From positions 1 through 10,073 of the forward strand of contig JAAEPW010001357.1 of assembly GCA_024232355.1 (NCBI GenBank): DNA of 10,073 bases. The letters are read 5' to 3'. Below the pieces are notes generated by a model, which saw only the letters and a list, made by a program, of their open reading frames with translations, did no database searches and was not told where the DNA came from. A program made the position numbers and the translations under genes. Shown piece by piece: positions 7,326 through 10,073 of the stretch. Each line of letters opens with the position of its first letter. The stretch's first letter is position 1. The DNA is from Chloroflexota bacterium (GTDB taxonomy: Bacteria > Chloroflexota > Anaerolineae > B4-G1).

Positions 7326-8081
7326 ATGATGCGTATCGCTGTTCTTTCTGATATTCACGGCAATCTGCCAGCATTAAAAGCCGTCCTGACCGACATTCAG
7401 GCCCAGGGCGCGCCCGATACCTACTTGGTCTTGGGCGACCTGGCCGTCTTTTGTCCCTGGCCGACCGAAACATTGGACAAGCTGAGAGCACTGCCTAACG
7501 TCAGCTTTTTGCAGGGCAACACCGACCGATACTTGGTCACCGGTCAGCGGCCCGTCCATCCAGTTTGCTCACCGGAGGATTGGACCGCAATGCCCACCCG
7601 GCTGGCCGAACGCGAAGCCAACTTTCTCTGGACAGTGGACCGACTCTCATACGCCGATTACGAGTTCCTGCGCGACCTACCCCCACGGCTAGAGATGGAC
7701 GTCCCCGGCTATGGACGCGTCGTCGCCGTCCACGCCACCCCCACCGACGACGAAACCGTCATTCTGCCCGACACACCCGACGACGAGATCCGCCCGCACC
7801 TGGCTGGTCTCGATGCCCGCTTGCTGCTCTACGGCCACACCCACCGCCCGCTGGACCGCACCGTGGACGGCGTCCGCATCGTCAACGACGGCAGCGTGGG
7901 CATACCGCTGGACGGTACTCCTCTTCCATCCTACACCTTGGTCGATTTCAAGGGTGATCAGTGTGAGATCACCGGACATCGCGTGGTCTATGACCGGTCG
8001 GAGGTAATCGCTGAGCTGAAGCGAGTCGAGCATCCGGGAGTAGAGTGGGTGCCAGAAAAGCTGCTGGAGGCAAGTCCATGA
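7326..8081 (+). CDS. Calcineurin-like metallophosphoesterase (YfcE/Metallophos_2 type)
   Basis: This 251-residue enzyme has every metal-ligand block of the superfamily in order: DIHGN (Asp9, His11), GD (Asp38), GNTD (Asn65), VHATP (His136) and GHTH (His171, His173). A di-metal centre hydrolysing a phosphomonoester or phosphodiester in the cytosol is therefore expected. The family includes phosphodiesterases and nucleotide phosphatases, and the substrate cannot be told from sequence. VHATP replaces the VHGSP seen in many relatives. Two in-frame ATGs (7326 and 7329) lie downstream of GGAG at 7313-7316; the first has the better spacing of 9 bases. The stop TGA overlaps the start of the U32 gene as ATGA, a strong sign of coupled translation and possibly a shared process, for example RNA or nucleotide metabolism. 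Confidence 0.92.
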   Translation: MMRIAVLSDIHGNLPALKAVLTDIQAQGAPDTYLVLGDLAVFCPWPTETLDKLRALPNVSFLQGNTDRYLVTGQRPVHPVCSPEDWTAMPTRLAEREANFLWTVDRLSYADYEFLRDLPPRLEMDVPGYGRVVAVHATPTDDETVILPDTPDDEIRPHLAGLDARLLLYGHTHRPLDRTVDGVRIVNDGSVGIPLDGTPLPSYTLVDFKGDQCEITGHRVVYDRSEVIAELKRVEHPGVEWVPEKLLEASP

Positions 8082-9898
8082 TAGATAAAATCGAACTTTT
8101 AGCCCCAGCACGAGACCTGGAATGCGGTTTGGCCGCCATAGACTGCGGCGCGGATGCGGTCTATATCGGCGCGACGCGCTTTGGCGCGCGTGCCAAAGCG
8201 GGCAACTCGGTGGCGGACATCAAAGCGCTGGCCCGTCACGCCCACAAATACTGGGCCAAGGTGTACGTCACGCTGAACACGCTGCTCCACGACGACGAGT
8301 TGCCGTCAGCCGTGAACCTGGCCCACCAACTCTACGAGGCTGGCGTGGATGCGTTGATCGTGCAAGATGTGGGGCTGCTAGAATGTGATCTGCCGCCGCT
8401 GCCGTTGATCGCCAGCACGCAGATGCACAACGCGACCCCGGCCCGGGTGGCGTTTCTCGAACAGGTCGGATTTCAGCGCGTGATCCTGGCGCGCGAACTC
8501 GACCTAGAACAGATCAAGGCCATCCGCCAACAGACGAGCATCGAGCTCGAATTTTTCGCCCACGGCGCGCTGTGCGTCGGCTACAGCGGGCAGTGCTATA
8601 TGAGCTATGCCATCGGTGGGCGGAGCGGCAACCGGGGCGAGTGCGCCCAACCCTGCCGCAGGAGCTATCGTCTGGTAGATCAGGACGGCAAGACGTTGGT
8701 GAAGAATCGTCATTTGCTCTCGCTGCGGGACCTCAACCTCTCGGAACATTTGGGTGATCTGATCGACGTGGGCGTCACTTCTTTCAAGATCGAAGGGCGG
8801 TTAAAGGACCGGGCCTACATCGTGAATGTGGTCAGCCACTATCGCCGCCAGCTCGACGATGTGTTGCGCGCCAGGGGACTGTCCAAGAGTTCGTCCGGCC
8901 AGAGCCAGATCGATTTCGAACCCGACCCGATCAAGACGTTCAACCGGACGTTCACAACCCATTTCCTGCACGGTCGCGCCGAGTCGCCCGGCTCGATTGA
9001 TACGCCCAAAATGGTTGGCGAGTTTGTCGGGCAGGTGGTGCGGATGAACAAGCGCTCGTTCGAGCTAGAGCCGGGCTATGCGTCGCTCCACAATGGGGAT
9101 GGCTTGTGCTTTTTCGACTTGTCTGGTACGCTACGCGGCACCACGGTCAACGGGGTGCGGGGGCAAACGATCTTTCCTCACAAGCTCGGAGGGATACAAG
9201 AGGGCACACGGTTCTACCGGAATCACGATCACGTCTTTTTGACCCATTTGAAAAAGAGCCGCATCGAGCGCAAGATCGGGGTGAGCCTCAAACTGGGAGA
9301 GACGCCTAAGGGCTTTATCCTCTCAGCCGTGGACGAGGATGGCAACATGACCATGGGCGTGTTGGTGAACGACAAAGCCAAAGCCGAAAAGCCAGAAAAG
9401 GTATTGACCCGCGTCCGAAAACAGTTGCGGAAAATGGGGGGAACAGAGTTCGTCTGTACAGAGATAGAAATTGATTGGCAGGACGTCTACTTTGTACCGC
9501 TCTCGGATCTGAACGCACTGCGCCGCCGCACGTTAGACAAGCTGGCCGCCGCACGGGCGAATAACCGGCCCGTGCTCGAGCACGCGCTCTCGGGCAACAA
9601 CGTGCCGTATCCCGAAAAAACACTCACCTACTTGGGAAATGTCCTGAACCAACAGGCCACTGCTTTTTACCAGCGGCACGGAGTGACACAGATCGCGCCG
9701 GCCGCCGAGTCTGGCTTGATGATGCACGGCGAGCGGGTGATGCGCACCCGGTATTGCATCAAGCATCAGCTTGGCTATTGCCACCGTGAGGGCGACGTCC
9801 CGCGCCTCCGCGAACCACTCTACCTGGTCGACGAGGATGGGCACGAGTACGAGTTGCGCTTTGATTGTGCTGCTTGTGAGATGGAAGTGTTCTTTTAG
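8078..9898 (+). CDS. U32 family protein, long RlhA-like form (probable RNA hydroxylation factor)
   Basis: Residue 1 is placed at ATG 8078, not at the in-frame GTG at 8045, because GGAGG at 8066-8070 is well spaced and the protein then starts MIDKIELLAPARD, the conserved U32 opening. The result is 606 residues. The U32 signature is intact: EFFAHGALCVGYSGQCYMS (residues 158-176) followed by GNRGECAQPCR (184-194), giving Cys166, Cys173, Cys189 and Cys193. Proteins of this family were first called collagenases, but studied members act in RNA hydroxylation (RlhA on 23S rRNA, TrhP on tRNA) or ubiquinone hydroxylation (UbiU/V), using an iron-sulfur cluster and, for the RNA branch, prephenate. The middle region FNRTFTTHFLHGR onward (from about residue 287) matches the RlhA-type extension. 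The C-terminus adds Cys560-x7-Cys568 and Cys597-x2-Cys600, a likely metal site. RlhA-like is favoured on length; the exact RNA target is unproven. Confidence 0.9.
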   Translation: MIDKIELLAPARDLECGLAAIDCGADAVYIGATRFGARAKAGNSVADIKALARHAHKYWAKVYVTLNTLLHDDELPSAVNLAHQLYEAGVDALIVQDVGLLECDLPPLPLIASTQMHNATPARVAFLEQVGFQRVILARELDLEQIKAIRQQTSIELEFFAHGALCVGYSGQCYMSYAIGGRSGNRGECAQPCRRSYRLVDQDGKTLVKNRHLLSLRDLNLSEHLGDLIDVGVTSFKIEGRLKDRAYIVNVVSHYRRQLDDVLRARGLSKSSSGQSQIDFEPDPIKTFNRTFTTHFLHGRAESPGSIDTPKMVGEFVGQVVRMNKRSFELEPGYASLHNGDGLCFFDLSGTLRGTTVNGVRGQTIFPHKLGGIQEGTRFYRNHDHVFLTHLKKSRIERKIGVSLKLGETPKGFILSAVDEDGNMTMGVLVNDKAKAEKPEKVLTRVRKQLRKMGGTEFVCTEIEIDWQDVYFVPLSDLNALRRRTLDKLAAARANNRPVLEHALSGNNVPYPEKTLTYLGNVLNQQATAFYQRHGVTQIAPAAESGLMMHGERVMRTRYCIKHQLGYCHREGDVPRLREPLYLVDEDGHEYELRFDCAACEMEVFF

Positions 9899-10073
9899 TC
9901 TCTACACTAGATTTTGCTACCGGACACTTTTTTCGCAATGCCGCAAAAGTCACTTGGGGACGCTCCGAGTAAATTTTAGCGATATAGCCAACAGTGTGGG
10001 TGATGCCAGGATCAGTACACAAATCTTGAAAAAGTTGACGTTTTACCATTTTTGATCGTTTTTCTGACATCTG
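9899..10073. other. AT-richer tail without a convincing gene
   Basis: The 175 bases after the U32 stop are visibly richer in A and T than the genes before. No good terminator was found; the only hairpin near the gene end is a weak 6-bp AT stem (9926-9931 with 9945-9950). On the minus strand a frame open at the right edge reads through the tail (for example VGYIAKIYSERP) and on into the U32 gene to 9759. That frame has no recognisable family, and 140 bases of it lie inside a well-conserved gene, so it is not called. It could be the end of an insertion element or of a gene lying mostly outside the window. Confidence 0.5.
9910..9931 (-). repeat. 22-bp dispersed repeat, copy 2 (inverted)
   Basis: On the minus strand this reads AAAAGTGTCCGG followed by TAGCAAAATC, matching copy 1 at 3715-3736 in 19 of 22 positions. 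It lies 11 bases past the U32 stop codon. The two copies face each other across the kinase-to-U32 block. The orientation and match are seen directly; any link to mobility is inference, as there is no transposase between them. Confidence 0.5.

Noticed and set aside
8045..8077. Upstream in-frame GTG start for the U32 gene
   Set aside because: It would add 11 non-conserved residues before the usual U32 N-terminus, while ATG 8078 has a well-placed GGAGG and an ATGA overlap.
9759..10070. Minus-strand frame entering from the right edge
   Set aside because: Nearly half of it overlaps the conserved 3' end of the U32 gene, no family is recognisable and its 5' context is outside the window; kept only as an observation on the tail.

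Overview
The window looks like chromosomal DNA of a bacterium of the phylum Chloroflexota, probably Anaerolineae-like. This is an inference. It rests on the secreted repeat protein ending in a YLPLVLR-type C-terminal tail, a feature I associate with exported proteins of that group, on the moderately GC-rich coding sequence, and on the general gene content. All six convincing genes read on the + strand, and no RNA gene or CRISPR array was seen.

Layout. (1) Positions 1-2418 hold the 3' part of a large extracellular protein built from SBBP-type beta-propeller repeats with one Calx-beta domain. The gene enters from the left edge. Its first 569 bases are an ungapped, roughly 87% identical copy of bases 1795-2363, so the protein grew by duplicating a propeller. 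(2) A 171-bp gap holds two perfect GC-rich hairpins; the first is a probable terminator. (3) Positions 2590-3621 hold a medium-chain dehydrogenase/quinone-reductase-like enzyme that has lost all four structural-zinc cysteines. (4) A 129-bp gap holds a triple TTCGTG repeat and one copy of a 22-bp repeat. (5) Positions 3751-9898 form a same-strand run: a soluble hybrid histidine kinase (GAF-PAS-GAF-PAS-HisKA-HATPase-REC), a small four-helix membrane protein, a calcineurin-like metallophosphoesterase and a long U32 family protein. The last two share an ATGA stop/start overlap and are very probably translated together. (6) The last 175 bp are more AT-rich, have no convincing gene, and carry an inverted copy of the 22-bp repeat. 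The two copies therefore bracket the kinase-to-U32 block.

Function. The kinase has no membrane segment and no DNA-binding output, so it should sense a cytosolic signal and pass phosphate through its own receiver domain to an unseen partner. The U32 protein resembles the RlhA/TrhP group of RNA hydroxylation factors and carries the usual cysteine cluster plus a C-terminal four-cysteine site. The phosphoesterase has all its metal ligands, but its substrate cannot be read from sequence. I see no clear new defence or biosynthetic system. The best leads are the propeller duplication, the inverted 22-bp repeats, the cysteine-bearing PAS domain and the zinc-less dehydrogenase.
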